Shown here one piece after another: positions 1-7,063 of a stretch of 8,017 nucleotides of DNA (position 1 is the first letter of the stretch; the number at the start of each line of letters is the position of its first letter). The position numbers and the translations under genes were made by a program. The notes beneath the pieces are model-generated. The model searched no databases, had not been told where the DNA came from, and saw only the letters and a program-made list of their open reading frames with translations. Source of the DNA: Actinomycetota bacterium (GTDB taxonomy: Bacteria > Actinomycetota > Actinomycetes > Propionibacteriales > Propionibacteriaceae); contig JACRAA010000422.1 of the NCBI GenBank assembly GCA_016213595.1, positions 1 through 8,017 on the forward strand, read 5' to 3'.

Positions 1-764
1 CACTGCCGGCTCAGCCTTCCGCCACGCTCGTTGAGCAGCAGGGCCGGCGTCGCCCGGACCGCTCGTGCCGCGAGCGCGGGCCGGCCACGGACGAGCCAGG
101 CCTCGACCGCAGCGCGCGCGTACGAGCCGAGAGGCACGAGCCTCTCCTTGTCGCCTTTGCCGATGAGCCGCAGCCCCAGGGCAGGGTCACCCAGCGCCCG
201 TTCGACCTCGTCCACGTCCAGCCCGATCACTTCGCTGATGCGTGCGCCGGTGCCGTACAGCAGCTCGGTGAGCGCGACGTCGCAGAGCTGCGAGGAGGTC
301 CCTCGGCCCGCAGTCTGCGGCGCCGACGCCGTCTCCCCGTCCGTACCGGCCGCGGCGATGAGGCGCTGGACCTCGTCGACCGACAGCGCCTTGGGCAGCC
401 TGCGCGCGGGCCTCGGCGCTGCGACGTGCCGGGACAGGTCGTCCGTCGTCACGTGCTCCACCGCCCAGAACCGCTGAAGCCCCCGCACTGCGGCGAGCAT
501 GCGCGCGATGCTTGCCGGAGCGAGCACAGCACCCTCCGGCGAGGGGTCCCTCAGGGAGGTCGCGTACGCCTCGACGGTGTCGCGGCTCACCGAGCCCGGG
601 TCGCTGACGCCCCGCTCCCGCAGCCACGACACGTACCGGTCCAGGTCCCGACCGTAGGCCGCGAGGGTGTTGCTGCTGAGGCCGCGCTCGACGCGCAGGT
701 GGTCGAGGTAGGTGGACGTCTCTCGCCCGAGCGGGTCGGTGGCCACGGACGCCCACTGTGCCAT
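1..764 (-). CDS. xerD: Tyrosine site-specific recombinase XerD, partial (C-terminus beyond window)
   Basis: XerD works with XerC at dif sites to resolve chromosome dimers at division. The visible 254 residues contain an N-terminal SAM-like DNA-binding domain (about residues 15-105, with the typical TYLDHLRVERGLSSNTLAAY stretch at 18-37) and the beginning of the catalytic domain. There, LLYGTGARISE holds the first catalytic arginine (Arg175) and IGKGDKERLVP holds the catalytic lysine (about Lys203). The HxxR box and the tyrosine nucleophile lie past position 1. The chosen ATG (762-764) is preceded by AGGA five bases upstream. An in-frame GTG at residue 7 is an alternative start. Compared with my memory of the family, a Gly/Thr/Ser-rich stretch at about 140-160, just before the arginine helix, looks longer than usual. 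XerD is preferred over XerC because of the nearby pyrG-NUDIX pair, which commonly precedes xerD in actinobacteria. The call as a Xer-type recombinase is secure; the D subtype rests on context. Confidence 0.88.
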   Translation of the reverse strand, partial: MAQWASVATDPLGRETSTYLDHLRVERGLSSNTLAAYGRDLDRYVSWLRERGVSDPGSVSRDTVEAYATSLRDPSPEGAVLAPASIARMLAAVRGLQRFWAVEHVTTDDLSRHVAAPRPARRLPKALSVDEVQRLIAAAGTDGETASAPQTAGRGTSSQLCDVALTELLYGTGARISEVIGLDVDEVERALGDPALGLRLIGKGDKERLVPLGSYARAAVEAWLVRGRPALAARAVRATPALLLNERGGRLSRQ

Positions 765-901
765 CGGCGTCCTGCGGGTGCAACGAACCGGCGGCGCGGC
801 GCTCGAGACGGTCGCGGCTCGCTTCAGGGAGCCTGTTTCCCGGCCCCGCGGCAACTTCCTGCGAGTCCATCCTGCGGCGGTTCTCCCGGCGGTCCCGCGG
901 C

Positions 902-913
902 TAGTGTCTCGCC
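902..913 (+). promoter_or_regulatory. Candidate -10 element and leaderless start for the CE7 esterase
   Basis: TAGTGT at 902-907 fits the actinobacterial -10 consensus TANNNT. Six bases separate it from the A of the ATG at 914, so transcription would start on the start codon. No Shine-Dalgarno-like purine run precedes this ATG, which agrees with a leaderless message. No convincing -35 hexamer is visible about 17 bases further upstream (around 879-884). The rest of the 149-base divergent gap (765-913) shows only a weak 5-bp inverted repeat (816-820 with 829-833) and no clear promoter for xerD. Confidence 0.4.
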
Positions 914-1912
914 ATGGCCTTCTTCGACCTCCCCGTTGACCAGCTCGAGGAGCAGCGCCCGACCGTCGCCCGTCCCGACGACTTCCAGGCCTTCTGGACG
1001 AGGACTCTCGACGCGGAGCTCAGCCGCCCGCTCGACGCGCGGATCCTGCCGGTCGAGACGCCGCTGCGGACACTCGACGTGTTCGACGTGTCCTGGGTCG
1101 GCTACGGCGGCCAGCGCGTACAGGCGTGGCTGCGGCTGCCCGCCGGGACCTCGGAGCCGGTGCCCGCGGTGCTGCAGTACCGCGGCTACTCGGGTGGCCG
1201 CGGCTACCCCTTCGTGGACTCGGAGTACGCCTCGGCCGGCTACGCGCACTTCCTGCTGGAGTCGCGCGGCCAGGGCTGGCGCACTCCCTCGCTCACCGCG
1301 ACGACCCCGGACCTGGACCCGGCCGGCGGCGAGATGCATCACCCGGGCCTCATGACGCTCGGCATCGGCGACCGGGAGCGCTACTACTACCGGCGCCTGT
1401 ACGTCGACGCGGTCCGTCTGCTGCAGCTCGCAGGGCAGGAGCCAAGGGTCGACGCGACGAGGATCGTGGCGCTGGGGACCAGCCAGGGTGGTGGCCTGAC
1501 CATCGCCGTGGCCGCGCTCGCGGCGCTCTCGGGCCTTCCGCTCGCCGCTGCCCTGCCCAACGTGCCGTTCCTGTGCCACTTCCGCAGGGCGGTCGGGCTC
1601 ACCGACGCGAACCCGTACGCCGAGATCGCCCAGTACCTCGCGGCCCACCCCGCCGAGGAGGAGCGGGCGTTCAGGACGCTGTCGTACTTCGACGGCGCGA
1701 ACCTCGGCACGTACGCGAAGGTCCCAGCCCTGTTCTCCACCGCAGGCATGGACCAGATCTGTCCCCCGTCGACCGTGTACGCGGCCTACCACGCGTGGGG
1801 CCACGACGACAAGGCGATCACGTACTACCCGTGGAACGGTCACGAGGGCGGCGGCGACCACCACACCTGGCACACGCTGCACTGTCTGGCGGAGCGGTTC
1901 GGCACGCGTTGA
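914..1912 (+). CDS. Acetyl xylan esterase / cephalosporin-C deacetylase (carbohydrate esterase family 7)
   Basis: This 332-residue alpha/beta hydrolase is the usual length for CE7. These enzymes remove acetyl groups from xylo-oligosaccharides and also from cephalosporin C. The family signatures are in order: the oxyanion-region YSGGRG with Tyr92, RGQ at 118-120, the nucleophile elbow GTSQGG at 188-193 with Ser190, the acid loop GMDQICPP with Asp280, and HE at 310-311 with catalytic His310. The motif spacing closely matches the characterised Thermotoga enzyme. The elbow has Thr where many members have Gly. There is no signal peptide or membrane segment, so the enzyme should be cytoplasmic and act on imported acetylated oligosaccharides. 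It is transcribed alone, divergent from xerD and convergent with the GH3 gene, ending 27 bases from that gene's stop. The family call is very firm; the natural substrate is inferred from the family and the GH3 neighbour. Confidence 0.93.
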   Translation: MAFFDLPVDQLEEQRPTVARPDDFQAFWTRTLDAELSRPLDARILPVETPLRTLDVFDVSWVGYGGQRVQAWLRLPAGTSEPVPAVLQYRGYSGGRGYPFVDSEYASAGYAHFLLESRGQGWRTPSLTATTPDLDPAGGEMHHPGLMTLGIGDRERYYYRRLYVDAVRLLQLAGQEPRVDATRIVALGTSQGGGLTIAVAALAALSGLPLAAALPNVPFLCHFRRAVGLTDANPYAEIAQYLAAHPAEEERAFRTLSYFDGANLGTYAKVPALFSTAGMDQICPPSTVYAAYHAWGHDDKAITYYPWNGHEGGGDHHTWHTLHCLAERFGTR

Positions 1913-1923
1913 CGAGGACGGCC

Positions 1924-1941
1924 GTCGCGGTCGTCGCGGTC
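1924..1941. repeat. Two perfect 9-bp tandem copies between convergent genes
   Basis: GTCGCGGTC occurs twice back to back, at 1924-1932 and 1933-1941, and the second copy runs into the GH3 stop codon. The 10-bp palindrome GACGGCCGTC lies at 1917-1926, just after the esterase stop. The 27-base convergent gap holds no U-rich intrinsic terminator. The palindrome could contribute weakly to termination, but in DNA this GC-rich such a short element may be chance. Confidence 0.45.
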
Positions 1942-4240
1942 AGGCCTTCCTGACGGTCACCTCGGAGGTCAGCACCCTGCCTTCGCCGACCACCCGCATG
2001 CGTCCGGTGAGCCTCACCGTCGCCTGCAAGGGACGGTCCTCGCTGGACGTGCCCACGCTGAGGACGATGTCGCCCGGCTCGACGACGCGCGTGTAGTCGA
2101 GGCCCGTGAAGGAGAACAGGTCGGCGTGCAGCGAGACGTCGAGCTCGGCGGACTCTCCCGCGTCGAGCGCGACCTTCGCGAAGCCCACCAGCTGCTTCAG
2201 TGGGCGTACGACCGAGGCGACGGGGTCGGACGCGTAGACCTGGACGACCTCCGCCCCCGACCGCGGACCAGTGTTCGTGAGGCGGACAGTCAGCCGTACG
2301 GTCCCTGCCACGTCGACCTCTGAGGCATCGGTGGTGAGGTGGGCCAGCTCGAACGAGGTGTACGAGAGGCCGTGGCCGAACGGGTAGAGCGGCCTCGGGT
2401 CGAGGTTGGACACTCCCTCGGAGAACCAGCCGAGCGGCGCGGCGAGGTACGTCCCCGGCTGGCCACCGCGGCCCGACGGGATCGCGACGGGAAGGTGACC
2501 GGAGGGGTTGAGCCGGCCGCTCAGTACTCCCGCGATGGCTGCCGCGCCTTCGACGCCCGGCATGAACGCGGCGATGACGGCCCGGCAGCGCGACGCGTAG
2601 GCGCCGAGTGCGTACGGCCGCCCGGAGACCAGGAGCAGCACGGTCGGCGTACCGGTCGCGAGGACCGCCTCGACGAGCTCGCCCTGCAGCCCGGGGAGGC
2701 CGAGGTCCTCCGAGTCACAGCCCTCGCCCGAGGTGCCGGTGCCGAAGAGGCCGGCGAGGTCCCCGACCGCGACGACGGCGACGTCCGCGTGCCGCGCAGC
2801 CTCGACCGCCGCGTCGAGCTGCGAGCGGTCCTCCGCGAGGAACGGAACGCCGGCAGCGCTGACGATTCGGGATCCCGGAAGCTCCGCGACGAGGCCGTCA
2901 GCGAGGGAGGCGACGTCGAGGCCGATGCCGCCGTACTCGAACCTGCTCAGGACATGGTTGGGGAAGGCGTAGCAGCCCATGAAGGACCTCGGCTCCTCCG
3001 CGATGGGTCCGACGAGCGCGATCGTCGGCGCGGCGAGCGGCAGGATGCCGTCGTTGGCCAGCAGGGCGACGCTGCCCTCGGCGACGCGACGGGCGATGTC
3101 ACGGTTCCGGGGGGAGTCGAGGTCGCGCGCCGGGTCGCCCTGAGCCTCGGGGTCCCAGTCGGGGTCGAGCAGCCCGTGCCGGATCTTCTGCTCCAGGACG
3201 CGCAGCACAGCCCGGTCCAGCACTGCCTCCTCAAGCCGGCCCTCGGCCACGTCGTCCGCAAGGGTGCGGTACGCGGTCGTCTGCGGGAGCTCGACGTCCA
3301 GCCCTGCCGACAGCGCCAGCCGTCCGGCCTCCGGCAGATCGGCGGCGACGTGGTGCATGAGATGGAGGAAGCCGATGGCGCCGTAGTCGCTGACGACCGT
3401 CCCCGCGAACCCCCATCGTTCCCGTAGCACGTGGGTCAGCAGGTCGCGCGAGGCGGCGACCGGCACGTTGTCGATGTCGGAGTAGGAGTTCATGACCGAC
3501 TCGACGCCGCCCAGCCGTACCGCCATCTCGAAGCTCGGCAGCATGACGTCCTCGAGCTCGCGGCGCCCCATCGGAACCGGCGCGTGGTTGCGGGCCGCGC
3601 GGGAGGCGGAGTAGCCGACGAAGTGCTTGAGCGTGGCCGCGACACCCGCGCGCTGCAGGCCCTGGACGTACGCGGTGCCGATGGTGCCCACGACGTACGG
3701 GTCCTCGCCGATCGTCTCCTCGACACGGCCCCACCGGTAGTCGCGCACCACGTCCAGCAGCGGGGACAGACCCTGGTGGACACCGACGGCACGCAGGTCG
3801 TCGCCGATCGCCTGAGCCATCTCCGCGACCAGCGCCGGGTCGAACGTGGCACCCCAGGCGATGGCCGCCGGGTACACCGTGGCACGGTACGTGGTGAAGC
3901 CCGTCAGGCACTCCTCGTGGACGATCGCCGGGACGCCCAGCCGGTGCAGCTCCACCACACGCTGCTGCGCAGCGCGGACCCGGGCAACGCCCTCAGCGAC
4001 CTCGACCGGCTCGGTCCCGAAGACCCGTGTGAGATGGCCCAGACCGTGGGCTGCGACCTCGTCCAGGGTGCTCGCGGCGAACACGCTCTCCATCGGCGCG
4101 ACCTCGCCGCCCCCGGACGTCCTGGTCTCACGAGCCCAGTGGGACCCGAGCTGGGCGGCCTTCTCCGTGGTCGTCAGCTCGGCGAGCAACGCCTCTGCCC
4201 GTTCGGTGACGCTGCGCGTCGTGTCGTGCCAGAGATCCAC
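1940..4240 (-). CDS. Family 3 glycoside hydrolase, beta-xylosidase/beta-glucosidase type, cytoplasmic
   Basis: This retaining exo-glycosidase would release terminal beta-linked sugars from short oligosaccharides. The 766 residues show the standard GH3 order: an N-terminal TIM-barrel domain (about 25-355) with substrate-binding KHF (205-207) and the nucleophile Asp285 in VVSDYGAI; an alpha/beta sandwich (about 390-590) with the likely acid/base Glu506 in GTSGEGCDSEDLGLPG; and a fibronectin-III-like domain (about 645-720). The enzyme has no signal peptide, PA14 insert or membrane segment, so it is presumably intracellular. The start is GTG at 4238-4240, two bases after the NUDIX stop, with AAGGGA (4246-4251) five bases upstream; the encoded WHDTTRSVTERAEALLAEL beginning is typical of the family. 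It is probably translated from the pyrG-NUDIX message. The family and mechanism are firm. Xylosidase rather than glucosidase activity is inferred mainly from the facing CE7 esterase; arabinosidase or N-acetylglucosaminidase specificity cannot be excluded by reading. Confidence 0.93.
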   Translation of the reverse strand: MDLWHDTTRSVTERAEALLAELTTTEKAAQLGSHWARETRTSGGGEVAPMESVFAASTLDEVAAHGLGHLTRVFGTEPVEVAEGVARVRAAQQRVVELHRLGVPAIVHEECLTGFTTYRATVYPAAIAWGATFDPALVAEMAQAIGDDLRAVGVHQGLSPLLDVVRDYRWGRVEETIGEDPYVVGTIGTAYVQGLQRAGVAATLKHFVGYSASRAARNHAPVPMGRRELEDVMLPSFEMAVRLGGVESVMNSYSDIDNVPVAASRDLLTHVLRERWGFAGTVVSDYGAIGFLHLMHHVAADLPEAGRLALSAGLDVELPQTTAYRTLADDVAEGRLEEAVLDRAVLRVLEQKIRHGLLDPDWDPEAQGDPARDLDSPRNRDIARRVAEGSVALLANDGILPLAAPTIALVGPIAEEPRSFMGCYAFPNHVLSRFEYGGIGLDVASLADGLVAELPGSRIVSAAGVPFLAEDRSQLDAAVEAARHADVAVVAVGDLAGLFGTGTSGEGCDSEDLGLPGLQGELVEAVLATGTPTVLLLVSGRPYALGAYASRCRAVIAAFMPGVEGAAAIAGVLSGRLNPSGHLPVAIPSGRGGQPGTYLAAPLGWFSEGVSNLDPRPLYPFGHGLSYTSFELAHLTTDASEVDVAGTVRLTVRLTNTGPRSGAEVVQVYASDPVASVVRPLKQLVGFAKVALDAGESAELDVSLHADLFSFTGLDYTRVVEPGDIVLSVGTSSEDRPLQATVRLTGRMRVVGEGRVLTSEVTVRKA

Positions 4241-4242
4241 GG

Positions 4243-4904
4243 CTATCCCTTGTCTGTACGGACCGCCCTGGCCGACCAGGGCGCATCGCCCGGCCTGAGC
4301 TGGTCCAGCCGGCCCTCGTGGATCGCCGCCGCGAGGCTCAGTGCACCCACGATGAGGCTGGGGTTGTGGACCGCGCCTTCGTAGATCCGGTTGATGATGT
4401 CGTCGAGCGCTGCCCAGTGGACGTTCATGTGGGCCTCCTCGTCGCCGGCCACGAACCCCTCCGGCCGTCCGACCTGCACGAGGTCGCGGGCCAGGTAGAC
4501 CCGAATCGACTCGGAGCTGCCACCCGGCGAGCTGAACATGTCGACGAGCACCCGCCAGTCCTTCGCCGCCAGCTCGGCCTCCTCGGCGAGCTCGCGCTGT
4601 GCGGCGGTGAGGGGGTCCTCGTTCTCCACGTCGAGCAGGCCCGCCGGTGGCTCGACCTCCAGCCAGCCGACGGGATGGCGGTACTGGGTGACGACAGCGA
4701 CCCGCTGCGCGTCGTCGAGGGCGATGATGGCCACCGCACCCATGTGGTCGAGGTACTCCCTGACCATCGTCTGCCCATCAGGCGTGGTCACCTCGTCGGT
4801 GACGAACCGCATGAGGCGGCCGCGTACCTCGTCGACCCGTCGGGAGGGCCAGGCCAGCCGGACGTCGTGGAGCCCGTCCGCGGGAAGGTCGGACCCGGGG
4901 AGGC

Positions 4905-4908
<4 letters not shown>
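4243..4908 (-). CDS. NUDIX hydrolase, ADP-ribose pyrophosphatase-like
   Basis: This enzyme probably hydrolyses ADP-ribose or a related nucleoside diphosphate sugar to AMP plus the sugar phosphate. The 221-residue protein has the Nudix box at about 90-113: Gly90, Glu97, then RELAEEAEL with Arg105, Glu106, Glu109 and Glu110 as Mg-binding core residues. There are six residues rather than five between the Gly and the first Glu, as I recall for the actinobacterial ADP-ribose pyrophosphatases next to pyrG. The glycine usual near the end of the box is Glu112 here. EVEPPAG before the box and MFSSPGGSSE (124-133) after it are typical of the ADP-ribose branch. The ATG at 4906-4908 overlaps the pyrG stop in an ATGA, so the two are almost certainly co-transcribed and coupled. 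The family is certain and the substrate is inferred from branch motifs and position. Confidence 0.9.
4246..4251 (-). promoter_or_regulatory. Ribosome binding site of the GH3 gene inside the NUDIX 3' end
   Basis: On the minus strand AAGGGA precedes TAGCC and then the GTG start of the GH3 gene, a five-base spacing. The site lies in the last codons of the NUDIX gene, whose TAG stop (4243-4245) falls between it and the GTG. This fixes the GTG as the start and points to translational coupling between the two genes. Confidence 0.7.
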
Positions 4909-6566
<1,658 letters not shown>

Positions 6567-6569
6567 GGG

Positions 6570-6582
6570 CCTCCAGCCTATA
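6570..6582 (-). promoter_or_regulatory. pyrG ribosome binding site overlapped by a possible -10 element
   Basis: On the minus strand TATAGGCT (6582-6575) contains two -10-like readings, TATAGG and TAGGCT. It runs straight into GGAGG (6574-6570), then CCC and the GTG start. If either -10 were used, transcription would begin within four bases of the GTG and the GGAGG would not be in the message. The two elements are thus alternatives: either a leadered message from a promoter further upstream, or a nearly leaderless one. No good -35 is visible for either reading. Confidence 0.35.
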
Positions 6583-6583
6583 C

Positions 6584-6599
6584 GGAGACGGACGTCTCC
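6584..6599. repeat. Inverted repeat 1 upstream of pyrG (possible operator)
   Basis: The perfect 7-bp arms GGAGACG and CGTCTCC are separated by two bases. The repeat sits one base upstream of the TATAGGCT sequence, where the spacer of a pyrG promoter would be, a position suited to a repressor site. The two-base spacer is too small for an RNA hairpin to close fully, so a protein-binding palindrome is the likelier reading if it is functional. Confidence 0.5.
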
Positions 6600-6601
6600 C
6601 C

Positions 6602-6622
6602 CGCCACGGCCATACCGTGGCG
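6602..6622. repeat. Inverted repeat 2, 8-bp stem with 5-base loop
   Basis: The perfect arms CGCCACGG (6602-6609) and CCGTGGCG (6615-6622) flank a five-base loop. It is the longest perfect inverted repeat I found in the window and could form a stable GC-rich hairpin in RNA from either strand, or serve as a protein site. It lies in the middle of the divergent gap, upstream of both pyrG and the small membrane-protein gene. No U tract follows it in either direction, so it is not a standard terminator. Confidence 0.5.
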
Positions 6623-6636
6623 CGCCGCGACAGGCC

Positions 6637-6655
6637 CCGACGAAGGCCCCGTCGG
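6637..6655. repeat. Inverted repeat 3 upstream of the small membrane-protein gene
   Basis: The 6-bp arms CCGACG (6637-6642) and CGTCGG (6650-6655) have a seven-base centre. The same stretch also carries a direct repeat, GGCCCCGACG at 6633-6642 and GGCCCCGTCG at 6645-6654. It ends two bases before the candidate -10 TACCAT, mirroring the way inverted repeat 1 sits beside the pyrG side. On its own a 6-bp repeat in DNA this GC-rich is weak evidence. Confidence 0.35.
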
Positions 6656-6657
6656 CC

Positions 6658-6668
6658 TACCATGAGGC
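6658..6668 (+). promoter_or_regulatory. Candidate -10 element for a leaderless GTG start
   Basis: TACCAT at 6658-6663 fits TANNNT and lies five bases before the GTG at 6669, close to the six-base spacing expected if transcription begins on the start codon. The only purine run, GAGG at 6664-6667, is one base from the GTG and too near to act as a normal Shine-Dalgarno site. No clear -35 is visible. Confidence 0.35.
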
Positions 6669-7046
6669 GTGACCAATGCGCCCACCGGAGAACCGGCGCC
6701 TCAGTGGCAGCAGCCCTCGTTCTCCTCCGATGCTGCCTCTTCTGCTGCCTCTTCTCATGCTGCCCCCGCGGTCCAGGCTCCGGTCAGCTCTGGGTCCCTC
6801 ATCCTGCCGAGGGCGGGCGTGACACCGCCTTCCGCGACGGAGACGCTCCTCGGTACGGTCGCGGGCCTGGTCTGGCCGGTCATGATCGTGCTGGCCATCA
6901 TGGGCGCTGTGAGCTGGTGGCCGGCGATCCTCGTCGCCATCATCGCCAGCGCCGTGCTCGGCAACACCCGGAACCACCTCAAAGCGCGGCGCCGCGCCCT
7001 CGACCGCCGGGCCGGCCTCCCCGGGCAGAAGAACGGACTGCGCTGA
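6669..7046 (+). CDS. Small two-helix membrane protein with Ala/Ser/Pro-rich N-terminus, function unknown
   Basis: I do not recognise a named family. The 125-residue protein has a hydrophilic, low-complexity N-terminus rich in Ala, Ser, Pro and Gln (about 1-55), then two closely spaced hydrophobic segments (about 60-81 and 83-99) joined by a short turn containing WW. It ends in a strongly basic tail (about 101-125, with KARRR and RR). The positive-inside rule predicts a hairpin with both ends in the cytoplasm. There is no cleavable signal peptide. The gene is divergent from pyrG and convergent with the methyltransferase gene, so it is transcribed alone. Its start is GTG at 6669. Serine and alanine codons in the N-terminal part include several TCT and GCT, unlike the G/C-ending codons elsewhere. 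The lack of a longer alternative frame here and the sensible membrane topology support a real gene, but there is no functional evidence. Confidence 0.72.
   Translation: MTNAPTGEPAPQWQQPSFSSDAASSAASSHAAPAVQAPVSSGSLILPRAGVTPPSATETLLGTVAGLVWPVMIVLAIMGAVSWWPAILVAIIASAVLGNTRNHLKARRRALDRRAGLPGQKNGLR
6732..6755 (+). repeat. In-frame 12-bp tandem repeat encoding AASS twice
   Basis: GCTGCCTCTTCT occurs twice in perfect tandem (6732-6743 and 6744-6755), encoding Ala-Ala-Ser-Ser at residues 22-25 and 26-29, followed by a partial third unit. Being a multiple of three bases, copy-number change would lengthen or shorten the flexible N-terminus without a frameshift. Confidence 0.8.
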
Positions 7047-7063
7047 GAAGCCCCCTCAGGGGG
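7043..7063. terminator. Possible bidirectional terminator between convergent genes
   Basis: Two overlapping short hairpins span the nine-base convergent gap: CTGAG (7043-7047) with CTCAG (7055-7059), and CCCCC (7051-7055) with GGGGG (7059-7063). The second hairpin contains the methyltransferase stop codon in its loop. The stems are short and no U tract follows on either strand, so intrinsic termination would be weak. Confidence 0.3.

Noticed and set aside
187..870. A 227-codon minus-strand frame overlapping xerD, and plus-strand frames at 31-477 and 426-1355
   Set aside because: All overlap the XerD reading frame or the esterase start and read as Arg/Ala/Pro-rich nonsense; XerD and CE7 motifs decide the true frames.
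765..913. LacI-type or other sugar-regulator operator in the xerD/esterase gap
   Set aside because: I found only a weak 5-bp inverted repeat (816-820 / 829-833) and no centre or spacing typical of a known operator, so no regulator site is claimed.
824..1882. A 352-codon minus-strand open frame antisense to the CE7 esterase
   Set aside because: The opposite strand encodes a full CE7 enzyme with all catalytic motifs. The antisense product is low-complexity Arg/Val/Gly-rich and has no family features.
2339..4384. Two plus-strand open frames (2339-3427 and 3431-4384) antisense to the GH3 gene
   Set aside because: Both are explained by codon bias of the GH3 gene on the other strand, with Arg/Asp/Glu-rich translations and no domain.
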